NCBI GenBank assembly: GCA_009692115.1 | Contig: SHZU01000005.1 | Location: 62,001 to 126,000, forward strand | Reading direction: 5' to 3' | DNA: 64,000 nucleotides | DNA from: Gemmatimonadota bacterium | GTDB lineage: Bacteria > Gemmatimonadota > Gemmatimonadetes > Gemmatimonadales > GWC2-71-9 | Shown: positions 32,657 to 41,577 of the stretch, piece by piece | How the letters are laid out: each line of letters opens with the position of its first letter | Position numbering within the stretch: the stretch's first letter is position 1 | Position numbers and translations under genes: made by a program | The notes under the pieces: model-generated | The model's input: the letters and a program-made list of their open reading frames with translations, nothing else | Database searches by the model: none | What the model was told of the DNA's origin: nothing

Positions 32657-33667
32657 ATGACTACTTCAGACGTTACGGGCAGATGGCGGGAGTTGGTTGT
32701 CAAGTACCAACAGCCGATCAACCGGGCCGCGATCACCCAAATCTGCACCACAATGATTCCGCTGGTGATCGGGCTGGTCTTGATGACGCTCGCCATGAAG
32801 GTCCACTACGGGCTGGTGCTCTTACTGGCGATCCCGACGGGTGGTTTGCTGATCCGGACGTTCATCGTGATGCATGACTGCGGTCACGGATCGTACTTCA
32901 GCTCACGGCGGTGGAATGATATCGTCGGTTTCATCACCGGGGTCATGACGTTTACGCCCTACATCCAATGGCGGCGCGACCACGCGATCCATCACGCCAC
33001 GTCGGGCAACCTCGACAAGCGGGGCTGGGGCGATGTCGCCACTCTCACCATCACTGAGTACATGGCCCTGTCTCCCATGGGGCGGTTTAAGTACCGGATC
33101 TACCGAAATTCGTTTTTCCTGCTGGTATTCGGACCGGTGTTCTTGGTTATCAAACATCGGTTTCCGACCCCCGGCCCGATGACGACGGCGAAGGAACGGT
33201 TTAATGTTCACGCGACCAACATCACCCTGGTCGCGGTCGCCGTCCTGCTCGGTTCCCTGGGGGCGCTCTACGAGGCCGCCGCCATCTACCTGCCGGCCTT
33301 CATGGTGGCCGGGTCGGCCGGCGTGTGGCTTTTCTACGTTCAGCATCAGTTTGAGGACGCCTATTGGAAGCCGGCTCAGGATTGGGATTATGCCACCTCG
33401 GCGCTCAAGGGTAGCTCGTATCTCAAACTGCCGAAAGTCATTCAGTGGTTTACTGGGAACATCGGGCTGCACCACGTGCATCACTTGAGCCCGCGAATCC
33501 CGAACTATCGTCTGCAGCAGTGTCACGACGAGCATCCCGAACTCCAAAACGTGCCGACCATCGGCTTCTGGCAGGGCATCCGGGCGCTTGGCCTCAAGCT
33601 CTACGATGAAGACGCCCGCCGGCTGATCGGATTTGGCGAACTTCGAAAGCGGCTTGCGAACCGCTAA
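32657..33667 (+). CDS. Membrane fatty acid desaturase
   Basis: A 336-residue di-iron desaturase that inserts double bonds into acyl chains of membrane lipids. The three histidine boxes are intact: HDCGH (in VMHDCGHGSYF), HAIHH (in RRDHAIHHATSGN) and HHVHH (in GLHHVHHLSPRIPNY). At least four membrane helices are seen. The spacing resembles omega-3/omega-6 acyl-lipid desaturases. I used ATG 32657; an earlier in-frame ATG at 32591 would add 22 residues without a family match. A strong terminator follows. Confidence 0.92.
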   Translation: MTTSDVTGRWRELVVKYQQPINRAAITQICTTMIPLVIGLVLMTLAMKVHYGLVLLLAIPTGGLLIRTFIVMHDCGHGSYFSSRRWNDIVGFITGVMTFTPYIQWRRDHAIHHATSGNLDKRGWGDVATLTITEYMALSPMGRFKYRIYRNSFFLLVFGPVFLVIKHRFPTPGPMTTAKERFNVHATNITLVAVAVLLGSLGALYEAAAIYLPAFMVAGSAGVWLFYVQHQFEDAYWKPAQDWDYATSALKGSSYLKLPKVIQWFTGNIGLHHVHHLSPRIPNYRLQQCHDEHPELQNVPTIGFWQGIRALGLKLYDEDARRLIGFGELRKRLANR

Positions 33668-33682
33668 AGTTCGGGAGTTGAA

Positions 33683-33716
33683 GCAGGGGCGGCCACCAGC
33701 CGCCCCTGCTTTTTTT
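33683..33716 (+). terminator. Strong rho-independent terminator after the desaturase gene
   Basis: GCAGGGGCGGC (33683-33693) pairs perfectly with GCCGCCCCTGC (33699-33709) over a five-base loop, followed by seven T. Confidence 0.92.
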
Positions 33717-33736
33717 CCGCCATCGCGGGGCTTTAG

Positions 33737-34903
33737 TTGACCGAGACTCTTTTTGCCGGCTTCGCGGTGACCCACCCGGGGCTTGAGCCGGTGTTGGCTT
33801 CCGAACTGATTCGTTTGGGTCTGGCGCCCGGGGAACCAGTGGCCGGTGGCTGCCCTTTCAACTCGTCGTTTGAACAGATCGTCTTGGCGAACCTCTGCCT
33901 CAGGACCGCCACCCGGGTGCTGGTGCGGGTCGCCAGTTTCCGAGCCCGCTCGTTCATTGAGTTGGAACGGCATGCCAAACGGGTCGATTGGCCCCGGTTC
34001 TTGGGACAGGGGGTGGCCGTCCATTTTCGGGTGACCAGCAAGAAATCAAAGTTGTTCCACGAGAAAGGCATCGCCGAACGACTGGCGAAGGCGGTGCTCG
34101 CCACGGGCGGAGGCGTCGACATTGCGGCCAGCCGGGCCGGGGCCGATCTCGAAGAACGCGACGTCGCGATTCCGACGACGATCCAGCGGTTCGTGGTCCG
34201 GTTTCACTATGACGAATGCACGATCAGCGCGGATACCTCAGGCCCGTTGTTGCACCGCCGGGGCTACCGCCACGCCTCCGCCAAGGCGCCGCTCCGCGAG
34301 ACGCTCGCCGCCGGGCTACTACTCAGCAGCGGGTGGGATGGTTCGACGCCGCTGATCGATCCCATGTGCGGATCGGGAACGATCCCGATCGAAGCCGCGC
34401 TGATCGCCCGCCGCCTCGCACCAGGGCTCGCTAGGCGGTTTGCCTTCGAGCAATGGCCGGGCGTTGATCCGACGCTCATCGCCAAGATCCGATCTAAGGT
34501 CGCGTCGGTCGCGCTCGCGAAGAGTCCGGTTCCGCTGATCGGGAGCGATCGTGATGGCGGCGCGGTGGCGGCTTCACGGGCAAACGCGTTGGCTGCGGGA
34601 GTGGGTCCGGACGTGGAATGGCGACAGGGGGCGGTGTCGACACTGTCACCGCCGGACCCGCCAGGTTGGATCGTGATCAATCCTCCCTATGGCGCCCGGG
34701 TCGGCGACCGCACCAAACTCCGGGATCTTTACGCCCAGTTTGGGAATGTGCTGCGGCGCGTGTGCCCGGGTTGGCGGGTTGCCATGATCTCGGCCGACCG
34801 CATTCTCGAGGGCCATGTCGGGCTCCGATGGCGGAACATCGGGACGACCGACAACGGCGGCATTCCGGTTCACTTCCTTGCGGGCGAGGTCCCGGACGAA
34901 TGA
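33737..34903 (+). CDS. THUMP-domain RNA methyltransferase (RlmL-N/YpsC-like)
   Basis: A 388-residue SAM-dependent methyltransferase that probably makes m2G in 23S rRNA. The N-terminal ferredoxin/THUMP region (residues 1-165) precedes the Rossmann domain. SAM motifs are DPMCGSGTIPIEAALIARR (motif I) and the catalytic NPPY in IVINPPYGARVGD (motif IV). It has a TTG start. The last four bases overlap the start of hrpB (ATGA), so an RNA-modification enzyme and an RNA helicase are translated together. Confidence 0.9.
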   Translation: MTETLFAGFAVTHPGLEPVLASELIRLGLAPGEPVAGGCPFNSSFEQIVLANLCLRTATRVLVRVASFRARSFIELERHAKRVDWPRFLGQGVAVHFRVTSKKSKLFHEKGIAERLAKAVLATGGGVDIAASRAGADLEERDVAIPTTIQRFVVRFHYDECTISADTSGPLLHRRGYRHASAKAPLRETLAAGLLLSSGWDGSTPLIDPMCGSGTIPIEAALIARRLAPGLARRFAFEQWPGVDPTLIAKIRSKVASVALAKSPVPLIGSDRDGGAVAASRANALAAGVGPDVEWRQGAVSTLSPPDPPGWIVINPPYGARVGDRTKLRDLYAQFGNVLRRVCPGWRVAMISADRILEGHVGLRWRNIGTTDNGGIPVHFLAGEVPDE

Positions 34904-37386
34904 CCGAGGCGTTGCCAATCGAGGGGGTCTTGCCGGCGCTGTTCCGAGCGCTCGACGGGTTCGGGGCTGCGGTGCTCGTGGCCGAGCCGGGTGCGGGCAA
35001 GACCACGGTCGTGCCGTGGCGACTCCTCGATGCCCCTTGGTTGGCCGGCAATCGAATCATCATGCTCGAACCGAGACGAGTCGCGGCTCGAGCCGCGGCC
35101 GCCCGCATTGCGTGGCACCTGAACGAACGAGTGGGGCAGACGGTCGGCTATCGGGTCCGATTCGACACCGTCGTCACCGCCCACACCAGAATCGAAGTCG
35201 TCACCGAGGGGGTTCTGACCCGGCTGTTGCAGAACGATCCTTCGCTCGAGGGGTACGGGATCGTAATCTTGGACGAATTTCACGAGCGGAGCCTTCCGGC
35301 CGATCTCGGCCTGGCGCTGGCGCTGCAATCAAGGGAAATCCTCCGGCCGGACCTCCGCCTCCTGGTGATGTCGGCGACCATCGACGCGCCGGCCGTGGCG
35401 GCGGTCCTCGGTGGCGCGCCGGTCATTGACGCACCAGGCCGGATCTACCCAATTGAGACCCGGTTTCGGCCGGCCAAGTCCGAGCAACGGCTCGAGGCCC
35501 ACGTCGCGTCGGTGGTCCGGGAGGCCGTGGCGGAAGAAGACGGCGATGTCCTGGTGTTTCTTCCCGGGGTTGGCGAGATCAACCGGGTTCAGGCCTTTCT
35601 CATGGAAACGGGGCCGGCGGTGCCTGCGTCGGTCCTGCCGCTCCACGGGATGCTCAGTTCCGAACAGCAGGACGCCGTACTCGCCGAGCGGACTGGGCGC
35701 CGCATCATTCTGGCTACCTCGATTGCCGAAAGCAGTCTGACCGTGCCGGGGGTCAGGATCGTTGTCGATGGGGGCCAGATCCGCGCCCCGCGATTTTCTC
35801 CGAGAACCGGAATGTCCCGGTTAGAGACCAATCGGGTCACCCGGGCGTCGGCCGATCAGCGTCGGGGCCGGGCGGGGCGCACCGGGCCGGGCATCTGCTA
35901 CCGGCTCTGGTCTGCCGGCGAAGATCTCGGTCTGTTGGCTCACCGGGTCCCCGAGATCCTCGGGTCGGACCTTGCCTCACTCGCGTTGGATCTGGCGGGG
36001 GCGGGTGTCGCGGATGCTCGGGACCTTCGGTGGCTGGATCCGCCGCCGGCGGCGGCGTTGGGCCAGGCCCGCGAGCTTCTGAGACTTCTCGACGCGATTG
36101 ATGCGGAGGGTCGCCTGACCCCGATGGGACGAGCCATGACTCGACTGGCGTTACACCCGCGTCTGGCCCACATGGCGGTGCGAGCGAGCCAGGTTGGGCT
36201 CGGTGGCTTGGCGGCGGTGATGGCGGTCGTCCTGTCGGACCGGGACATTGCCCGCCGGACCCATCCCCATGAGATCCCCGATGTCGATCTCCGGCTCCGA
36301 ATCGACGCGATCGCCTCGGAACGTCTCCCGCTTGGGTTCGATGTCGACTGGGGGGCTGTTGCCCGCGGCCGTCGCGAGGTCAAGGTATGGCGTGAACGGC
36401 TTGGTGTTCGGGAATCGGGTCGCCCGTCGGCCGAATCGGCGGGTCGCCTATTGGCCTGGGCCTACCCCGATCGGGTCGGGCAGGGACGGGCGGGCCAGTC
36501 CGGCAGGTTCCTGCTCCGCAACGGTCGAGGGGCGTCGATGCCGGCGACCCAACCATTGGCACGATCCGACTACGTTGTCGCGGCTGAACTGGATGATGCG
36601 GGGGTGGAAAGCCGGATTTCAATTGCCGCGCCGCTCGATGCCGAAACGTTCAAGGCACTCGTGGTGGCCGACGGCCGATTGGAGCAGGCGGTCGAATGGA
36701 ACGGGAGCAGGCGCTCGGTGCGGGCGGTCGAGCGCCTGATGCTGGGCGCGCTGGTGATCGAGGAAAGGCCGGTGCGAGCCATTGACCCTGTGCTGGCCAG
36801 CTCCGCCGTGTTCGAAGGCGTGCGCCGGGATGGGATTGCCGTGTTACCATGGTCGGCGTCGGCGATCAAAGTGCGGCAGCGATTGGCCTGCCTGCATCAG
36901 GTGGATCCGGCCTGGCCCGATCAAAGTGACGAGTGTCTCCTGGCCGAGCTCGAGCATTGGTTGGGTCCCTCAGCGCACACCGGCGATGTGAGCCGAATCG
37001 ACTGCGGCCAATTGCTCTTGGGGCGACTGGCGGCCGACCAGCGGAATCGTCTGGATCGGATGGCACCTGACCGGTATGAGGTGCCGACGGGATCGAAAAT
37101 CGAGATCGACTACCGGGATCCGGCGGCGCCGGTGCTGGCGGTCAAACTCCAAGAGATGTTCGGTGAGACGACGACTCCGACGATCGCGGATGGACGATTG
37201 GCGGTCACCGTCCATCTCCTCTCGCCGGCCGGCCGCCCGCTTCAGGTCACGCGCGACCTCGCCGGATTCTGGCGAACCAGCTACTTCGACGTTCGCCGCG
37301 AGATGAAGGGCCGCTATCCGAAACACCCGTGGCCCGACAACCCACTCGAGGCCACTCCGACCCGCCGCACCAAGCGCAGGGCCTAG
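34900..37386 (+). CDS. hrpB: ATP-dependent RNA helicase HrpB
   Basis: An 828-residue DEAH-type helicase. Motif I is AEPGAGKTTVVPW, II DEFHERSLPADLG, III MSATIDAPA, V TSIAESSLTVPGVRIVVDGG and VI QRRGRAGRTGPG. A helicase-associated domain (HA2) and the HrpB-specific C-terminal domain ending RYPKHPWPDNP follow. Length equals that of proteobacterial HrpB. Its RNA target is not established in general. The start overlaps the methyltransferase gene. Confidence 0.95.
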   Translation: MTEALPIEGVLPALFRALDGFGAAVLVAEPGAGKTTVVPWRLLDAPWLAGNRIIMLEPRRVAARAAAARIAWHLNERVGQTVGYRVRFDTVVTAHTRIEVVTEGVLTRLLQNDPSLEGYGIVILDEFHERSLPADLGLALALQSREILRPDLRLLVMSATIDAPAVAAVLGGAPVIDAPGRIYPIETRFRPAKSEQRLEAHVASVVREAVAEEDGDVLVFLPGVGEINRVQAFLMETGPAVPASVLPLHGMLSSEQQDAVLAERTGRRIILATSIAESSLTVPGVRIVVDGGQIRAPRFSPRTGMSRLETNRVTRASADQRRGRAGRTGPGICYRLWSAGEDLGLLAHRVPEILGSDLASLALDLAGAGVADARDLRWLDPPPAAALGQARELLRLLDAIDAEGRLTPMGRAMTRLALHPRLAHMAVRASQVGLGGLAAVMAVVLSDRDIARRTHPHEIPDVDLRLRIDAIASERLPLGFDVDWGAVARGRREVKVWRERLGVRESGRPSAESAGRLLAWAYPDRVGQGRAGQSGRFLLRNGRGASMPATQPLARSDYVVAAELDDAGVESRISIAAPLDAETFKALVVADGRLEQAVEWNGSRRSVRAVERLMLGALVIEERPVRAIDPVLASSAVFEGVRRDGIAVLPWSASAIKVRQRLACLHQVDPAWPDQSDECLLAELEHWLGPSAHTGDVSRIDCGQLLLGRLAADQRNRLDRMAPDRYEVPTGSKIEIDYRDPAAPVLAVKLQEMFGETTTPTIADGRLAVTVHLLSPAGRPLQVTRDLAGFWRTSYFDVRREMKGRYPKHPWPDNPLEATPTRRTKRRA

Positions 37387-37904
37387 GCGGTCAGGACCCG
37401 GTAGTCGAGCGCGACGATGCCGGATTTCTCATAGACATGGGTCTTGGTGAGGGCAAGCTGTCCCCGGACGGCCCCTGAGGGGAGGAGCGGGATGCCGGCT
37501 CCCAGCAGAATTGGGACGACCGCCACTTCAACCGAATCGACGACTCCAACCCCCAGCAGACCCTGGAACAGCGATCCCCAGCCAAAGAGCCCAATGTCTT
37601 TACCGGGCTGCTGTTTCAAGGCATCGAACGCCGGTTTCGAGACGTCGTTCATGATCGTGACGTCAGGATGGTCGGCTTGGACCAGCGTCTTGGAAACCAC
37701 AATCGATCGGATACCCGGCATGCCGACATTGCCGATTTGTCGGGCAACCTCGTAACTCTTCCGACCCATCAGCGCGGTGTCAAACGCGCTGAACATCACC
37801 CCGAAATCGATATCAGGGTCCATTGGAATCCAGTCGTACTCCCCCAGAGGTCCGGCGATGTAGCCGTCGAGGCTCATGGCCACAGAATAGCGAATGCATC
37901 GCAT
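37383..37904 (-). CDS. Dihydrofolate reductase-family protein (RibD C-terminal type)
   Basis: A 173-residue protein of the RibD_C/YyaP group: MRCIRYSVAMSLDGYIAGPL at the N-terminus, MGRKSYEVAR, IGLFGWGSLFQGLL and VVPILLGAGIPLLP. These form a dihydrofolate-reductase-like fold that binds NADPH, but the natural substrate is unknown. GAGGAG lies five bases before the ATG at 37904. It converges on hrpB with four bases of overlap. Confidence 0.9.
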   Translation of the reverse strand: MRCIRYSVAMSLDGYIAGPLGEYDWIPMDPDIDFGVMFSAFDTALMGRKSYEVARQIGNVGMPGIRSIVVSKTLVQADHPDVTIMNDVSKPAFDALKQQPGKDIGLFGWGSLFQGLLGVGVVDSVEVAVVPILLGAGIPLLPSGAVRGQLALTKTHVYEKSGIVALDYRVLTA

Positions 37905-37936
37905 GGGGGCTCCTCGTCGATGGCTTCTGGCCGCCG

Positions 37937-38155
37937 TCAGGGTTTGGCGATGAACCGTCGAATCAGTCCGGACACCTGTTCGGGGTACTCGTGGACCACC
38001 CAATGGGTTCCTTCGGGGATTCGGTGAATCGTGAGGTCCGGAACGAACGCGTCGAGCCCGACCAAATTCTCGGTGAGGAGGGCCTCGTCCTGTTCGCCCC
38101 AGATGACCAGCGTCGGTACCCGCACGGAATAGTCGCCGAACGAGGCGCCCGTCAC
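37937..38155 (-). pseudogene. C-terminal fragment of an alpha/beta hydrolase
   Basis: The minus-strand frame contains VRVPTLVIWGEQDEALLTEN, then IHRIPEGTHWVVHEYPEQVS and GLIRRFIAK. These are the Asp (GEQDEALL) and His (GTHWVVHE) ends of an alpha/beta-hydrolase such as an epoxide hydrolase. The nucleophile elbow and N-terminal 200 residues are missing. The adjacent 38156-38425 contains no gene I can recognise. Confidence 0.75.
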
Positions 38156-38425
38156 CAAGGTGTCTTGGGATCCGGGTGAAGGTGGCCCGATCCGCCTCGT
38201 CTTTAATGGCGTCGACACAGCCGATGGCGACATCCTCGACCGCGGTGGTCTTCAAGTTGTTTCGAGTCCGGAGGGCCCGAAGCGGGGTGGCTGCCAGTTC
38301 GACCGGTGCCACTTCATGAAGGGAACCATCGGGCTTCCCGCGGCCTCGCGGGGTCCGGAGCGAGATAGAAATCCACCGGGTGTTGGGTTTGGCTGATCGG
38401 CAGGGATTCGGGTAGTTTGATCGCC

Positions 38426-39121
38426 ATGACCTCACCGCCTTTTCCCATCATCGGGATGGTGCTATTCCCGAACTTCACCCAATTGGATCTGACCGGGCCG
38501 TTTGAGATTTTCGGCCGGATTCCCAACGCCCGGGTCGTCGCGGTCGCGGCCGGGCTCGGGGCGGTGACCAGCGACACCGGCCTTCGCGTCCTGCCTGACG
38601 TTTCCTTCGCTGACGCGCCGGCATGTGACGTGATCTGTGTTCCGGGCGGCCCGGGAGTGAACCAGATGCTCGAGGATGATGCTTTGCTTGGATTTCTCCG
38701 GGCCCAGGGCGAGCACGCGCGGTACGTTACTTCGGTGTGCACCGGCTCGCTGCTCCTGGGGGCGGCTGGACTCCTGGGTGGCTATCGGGCCTCGACCCAC
38801 TGGTTGTCGATGGACCTCCTGGCCCTGTTTGGTGCCGTCCCGGTTCGGGAGCGGGTGGTCATCGATCGGAACCGGATCACGGGTGGCGGTGTGACGGCCG
38901 GGATTGATTTCGGGTTGGTGGTCGCGGCGGCCATCGCCGGCGACGAGGTGGCTCAGCAGATCCAACTGATGCTGGAATACGATCCGGCTCCCCCATTCGA
39001 CGCCGGGTCTCCGCTCCGGGCGCCGGCTGAAGTCGTTGCCGCGGTACGGCGCCAGGGAGCCCAGTATCTGGATGCCAGGACCGTTCTTGCCACCCGGGCG
39101 GCACTGCGACTGCCTCGCTAG
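38426..39121 (+). CDS. DJ-1/PfpI family protein (isonitrile hydratase-like)
   Basis: A 231-residue class I glutamine amidotransferase-like protein. The family start is IGMVLFPNFTQLDLTGPFEI. The nucleophile elbow is VTSVCTGSLLLGAAGLL with the reactive Cys, and STHWLSMDLL then ITGGGVTAGIDFGL match isonitrile hydratases and the sensor domain of GlxA-type regulators. No AraC domain follows. I used ATG 38426 over TTG 38417. Confidence 0.9.
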   Translation: MTSPPFPIIGMVLFPNFTQLDLTGPFEIFGRIPNARVVAVAAGLGAVTSDTGLRVLPDVSFADAPACDVICVPGGPGVNQMLEDDALLGFLRAQGEHARYVTSVCTGSLLLGAAGLLGGYRASTHWLSMDLLALFGAVPVRERVVIDRNRITGGGVTAGIDFGLVVAAAIAGDEVAQQIQLMLEYDPAPPFDAGSPLRAPAEVVAAVRRQGAQYLDARTVLATRAALRLPR

Positions 39122-39606
39122 GGAAGAAACCGGGTCCGGGTGGCCGGCGGCGGGACGGGGCAGGCGGGGTACCGGCCGAACACCCGGTAGCGCCAATACG
39201 CCACGACATCATAAAGGGAATCCCGAATTTCCCTGGGTATCAGGTATCCGATCAAGCCCACCCGCCAGAACCCGCCCAAGTAGCGGACGACCCGTAACAC
39301 GGCCGTGGACCGAGCGGTGGCCGCCGGTCCTTCAATCAGGACCACCGAATCGATCCCGGCGAGCTCCGGGTGGCCGATGAGGCGAGCTTGGGCCGTTGGC
39401 CCCGCGAGCGGAGCGAATCGAAGAGACCCCTTGGGGTCGACCCTCAGCAAGAAGGAAACCCAGCCGTTGCAGAGCGCACAGTGGCCGTCGTAGAGGAGAA
39501 TAGGTGCTTCGCTAGACGATGAGGCCAGCTTCGCGGAGCTCCTCTTCGAAATCCGGGGCCGGGTTCTTGGGCCGCCTGAAAAACCACCACTGCTCGGTCG
39601 GATCAT
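39118..39606 (-). CDS. DCC-family thiol-disulfide oxidoreductase (DUF393)
   Basis: A 162-residue frame whose conserved part starts near residue 34: PILLYDGHCALCNGWVSFLL carries the Asp and the CxxC (DGHCALC) of the DCC family, followed by LRFAPLAGPTAQARL and SVVLIEG. The first 33 residues, shared with the overlapping 39512-39931 gene, look non-family. A start near 39525 is expected, but only a CTG is available there, so the true start is unclear. It overlaps the DJ-1 stop by four bases. Confidence 0.82.
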   Translation of the reverse strand: MIRPSSGGFSGGPRTRPRISKRSSAKLASSSSEAPILLYDGHCALCNGWVSFLLRVDPKGSLRFAPLAGPTAQARLIGHPELAGIDSVVLIEGPAATARSTAVLRVVRYLGGFWRVGLIGYLIPREIRDSLYDVVAYWRYRVFGRYPACPVPPPATRTRFLP

Positions 39607-39931
39607 GGCCGTTTTCGCGGGCGTTTTTTTCGCCCCGGACCGGGGCACATTCCACCGTCATGTCGATGAATTGCTCGTCGAGTGTCGCCAGTCGTTTGTC
39701 GGCCGCCGCCCGGTCCTCGGCGTCGGTCACCTCGAGGGCCCCGGCCAGGGTGTCGCGGAGGTCCATGTCGTTGAGATAATCGTCAAAGGCGAGGTTGTAC
39801 CCTTCCTCGACGGCGGCCACCAGGCTTTCCCAGTGATCCAGGAGGCCCTTCAGGCCGCCTTTGACGACGCTTGGCGCACTGCCGCGCCGCCGCAGATACT
39901 GCCCCACTCGATCAGGCTGTTGAATCATCAT
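39512..39931 (-). CDS. Conserved-looking hypothetical protein
   Basis: A 139-residue acidic, helix-rich protein with no signal or membrane segment: SVVKGGLKGLLDHWESLVAA, YLNDMDLRDTLAGALE and DPTEQWWFFRRPKNPAPDFE. I cannot assign it to a family. Its 3' end overlaps the coding sequence of the DCC protein, so the pair is likely cotranscribed. It is divergent from the broken dinB gene. Confidence 0.6.
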   Translation of the reverse strand: MMIQQPDRVGQYLRRRGSAPSVVKGGLKGLLDHWESLVAAVEEGYNLAFDDYLNDMDLRDTLAGALEVTDAEDRAAADKRLATLDEQFIDMTVECAPVRGEKNARENGHDPTEQWWFFRRPKNPAPDFEEELREAGLIV

Positions 39932-40086
39932 TCTGGTCTCCGTCGCGCTGCTCGTCGAAAGTACGCCGCATCATCAACCGCGACACTATGCACGATCGGC
40001 GACAAATGGTCAACCGGTCTCCGGGTTTGGCGCTGGCCAGATTATCCTCGGAATTCGAACCGTACGCAAGTCAGCGGGGAGGTCCG

Positions 40087-40588
40087 ATGGTTACTCGCGA
40101 TGCCGCGGAGTTCGTGGAATACTGGCGGGGCGTTCGTCACCGGACCCGCCGGTTGGTGTTGCTGATTCCCGCCGACCGCCTCGAATGGGCTCCGGCCGCC
40201 GATCGATGGACCCTGGGCGATCTGGTTCGCCATCTTGCCGCCATCGAGCGGTGGATGTACGGCGAGAACGTCCAGGGTCGTCCGAGTCGGTATCCCGGCC
40301 CTGGTGAGGAACTGGCCACGGGCCTCGACGAAGTTCTTGGGTATCTCGATCGGATGCATGCGGAGTCTTGCGCCATCTTCGCGGGCCTCCCGCCCAAGCA
40401 ACTCGCCGGCAAGTCGGTCACGCCGGCCGGCACCCCCATAACCACCTACAAATGGCTCCGGGCGATGGTGGAGCACGAAGCCCATCCTCGGGGTCAAGAC
40501 CCCTCAGATATTCGGGCTGACGGAGGAAGAGGTCCGAGCCCGGTCCTCGAGCTTAGGAGCGTCGGCCCTCGTACCACCCTCGGAGTGA
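40087..40588 (+). pseudogene. DinB-family gene broken by an internal deletion
   Basis: The 5' part (residues 1-133) is a DinB_2 four-helix protein: VEYWRGVRHRTRRLVLLIPA, WTLGDLVRHLAAIERWMYG and TTYKWLRAMVEHEAH. The expected third-helix stretch HHRGQxYLxLxxLG is missing. Codons resume in another frame at 40484 with ILGVKTPQIFGLTEEEVRAR and a stop at 40586-40588. The deletion (about 30 bases) removed a metal-ligand His and changed frame. The long frame to 40686 is artefactual. Confidence 0.75.
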
Positions 40589-41545
40589 CCTCGGGGTGTA
40601 GGGCGATTCCAGGGTTGCGCACTCGTCGGGGGTCAGCCGCAGCTCGACGGCCCGGGCCGCACTCTCGAGCTGTTCTAGCGTGGTGACGCCGACGATTGGG
40701 GCCGAGACGCCCGGGCGGGACAGGACCCAACTCAACGCCGTCTCCGCCGGCGAAACACCCCGGGCGGCGGCCACGGCGGCATTGGCGGCAATGATCGCCT
40801 GGTCGCCGGCATGGTCGTACAGCTGACCCGTGAGCTGGTCCGAACCGCCCCGCGCCGTCGTCGGTCCGGGGCTTGGTCCCCGAGCCAGGAGACCCCGGGC
40901 CAATGGGGACCACGGGATCATCCCGATCCCCTGGTCGAGGCAGAGTTGCACCATTTCCCGCTCTTCTTCCCGATAAAGCAGGTTGTAGTGATTCTGCATC
41001 GAGACGAATCGGGCCCACCCGCGCTGATCGGCGAGGGCGAGCGCCTTCATCAACTTCCAGGCGTAGGTCGTACTGGCGCCGAGATAGCGAACCTTTCCCT
41101 GGGAAACCAACCAGTCGAGGGCCGCCAGGGTTTCCTCGAGTGGGACGGCTGGGTCGAACCGATGAAGCTGATAGAGATCAATGGTGTCGACGCCGAGCCG
41201 CTTGAGACTGGCCTCGCAGCCTTGGACGATGTGCTTCCGCGACAAGCCGCCGGTATTGGGCGCCCCCGCCCGCATTTCGAAGAAGACTTTGGTGGCGACC
41301 ACCACCTCGTCCATTCGGGCATATTCACGAAGCAAACGGCCGGTCACCTCCTCGCTCACGCCGAGCGAGTACATATCGGCGGTATCGAAGAAATTGATGC
41401 CGAGTTCGACGGCTCGCCGAAAGAACGGGCGGGCCGCCGCTTCGTCGAGGACCCAGGGCCGCCACGCCGGTGTCCCATAGCTCATGCAGCCGAGACAGAG
41501 CCGAGAAACCGTCAGGCCGGACGATCCGAGAGTGGTGTATTGCAT
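40553..41545 (-). CDS. Aldo/keto reductase
   Basis: A 330-residue NADPH-dependent oxidoreductase with a TIM barrel. The N-terminus MQYTTLGSSGLTVSRLCLGC is typical. The catalytic tetrad region is INFFDTADMYSLGVSEEV (Asp, Tyr), ATKVFF (Lys) and YQLHRFDP (His). The NADP-binding C-terminus includes APIVGVTTLEQLESAA. It resembles the YajO/Tas subgroup. It overlaps the 3' end of the broken dinB gene and lies 32 bases downstream of the methyltransferase gene, so cotranscription is possible. Confidence 0.94.
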   Translation of the reverse strand: MQYTTLGSSGLTVSRLCLGCMSYGTPAWRPWVLDEAAARPFFRRAVELGINFFDTADMYSLGVSEEVTGRLLREYARMDEVVVATKVFFEMRAGAPNTGGLSRKHIVQGCEASLKRLGVDTIDLYQLHRFDPAVPLEETLAALDWLVSQGKVRYLGASTTYAWKLMKALALADQRGWARFVSMQNHYNLLYREEEREMVQLCLDQGIGMIPWSPLARGLLARGPSPGPTTARGGSDQLTGQLYDHAGDQAIIAANAAVAAARGVSPAETALSWVLSRPGVSAPIVGVTTLEQLESAARAVELRLTPDECATLESPYTPRSLRGWYEGRRS

Positions 41546-41577
41546 GGTCGAGAGATACCGTCCTCGGTCGGTCGGAG

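Noticed and set aside
32903-34024. A long minus-strand frame opposite the desaturase and methyltransferase genes
   Set aside because: It crosses two real genes and a strong terminator, and has no recognisable domain.
39118-39931. A toxin-antitoxin pair formed by the two overlapping genes
   Set aside because: The downstream gene is a clear DCC-family oxidoreductase and the upstream protein has no antitoxin-like DNA-binding motif.
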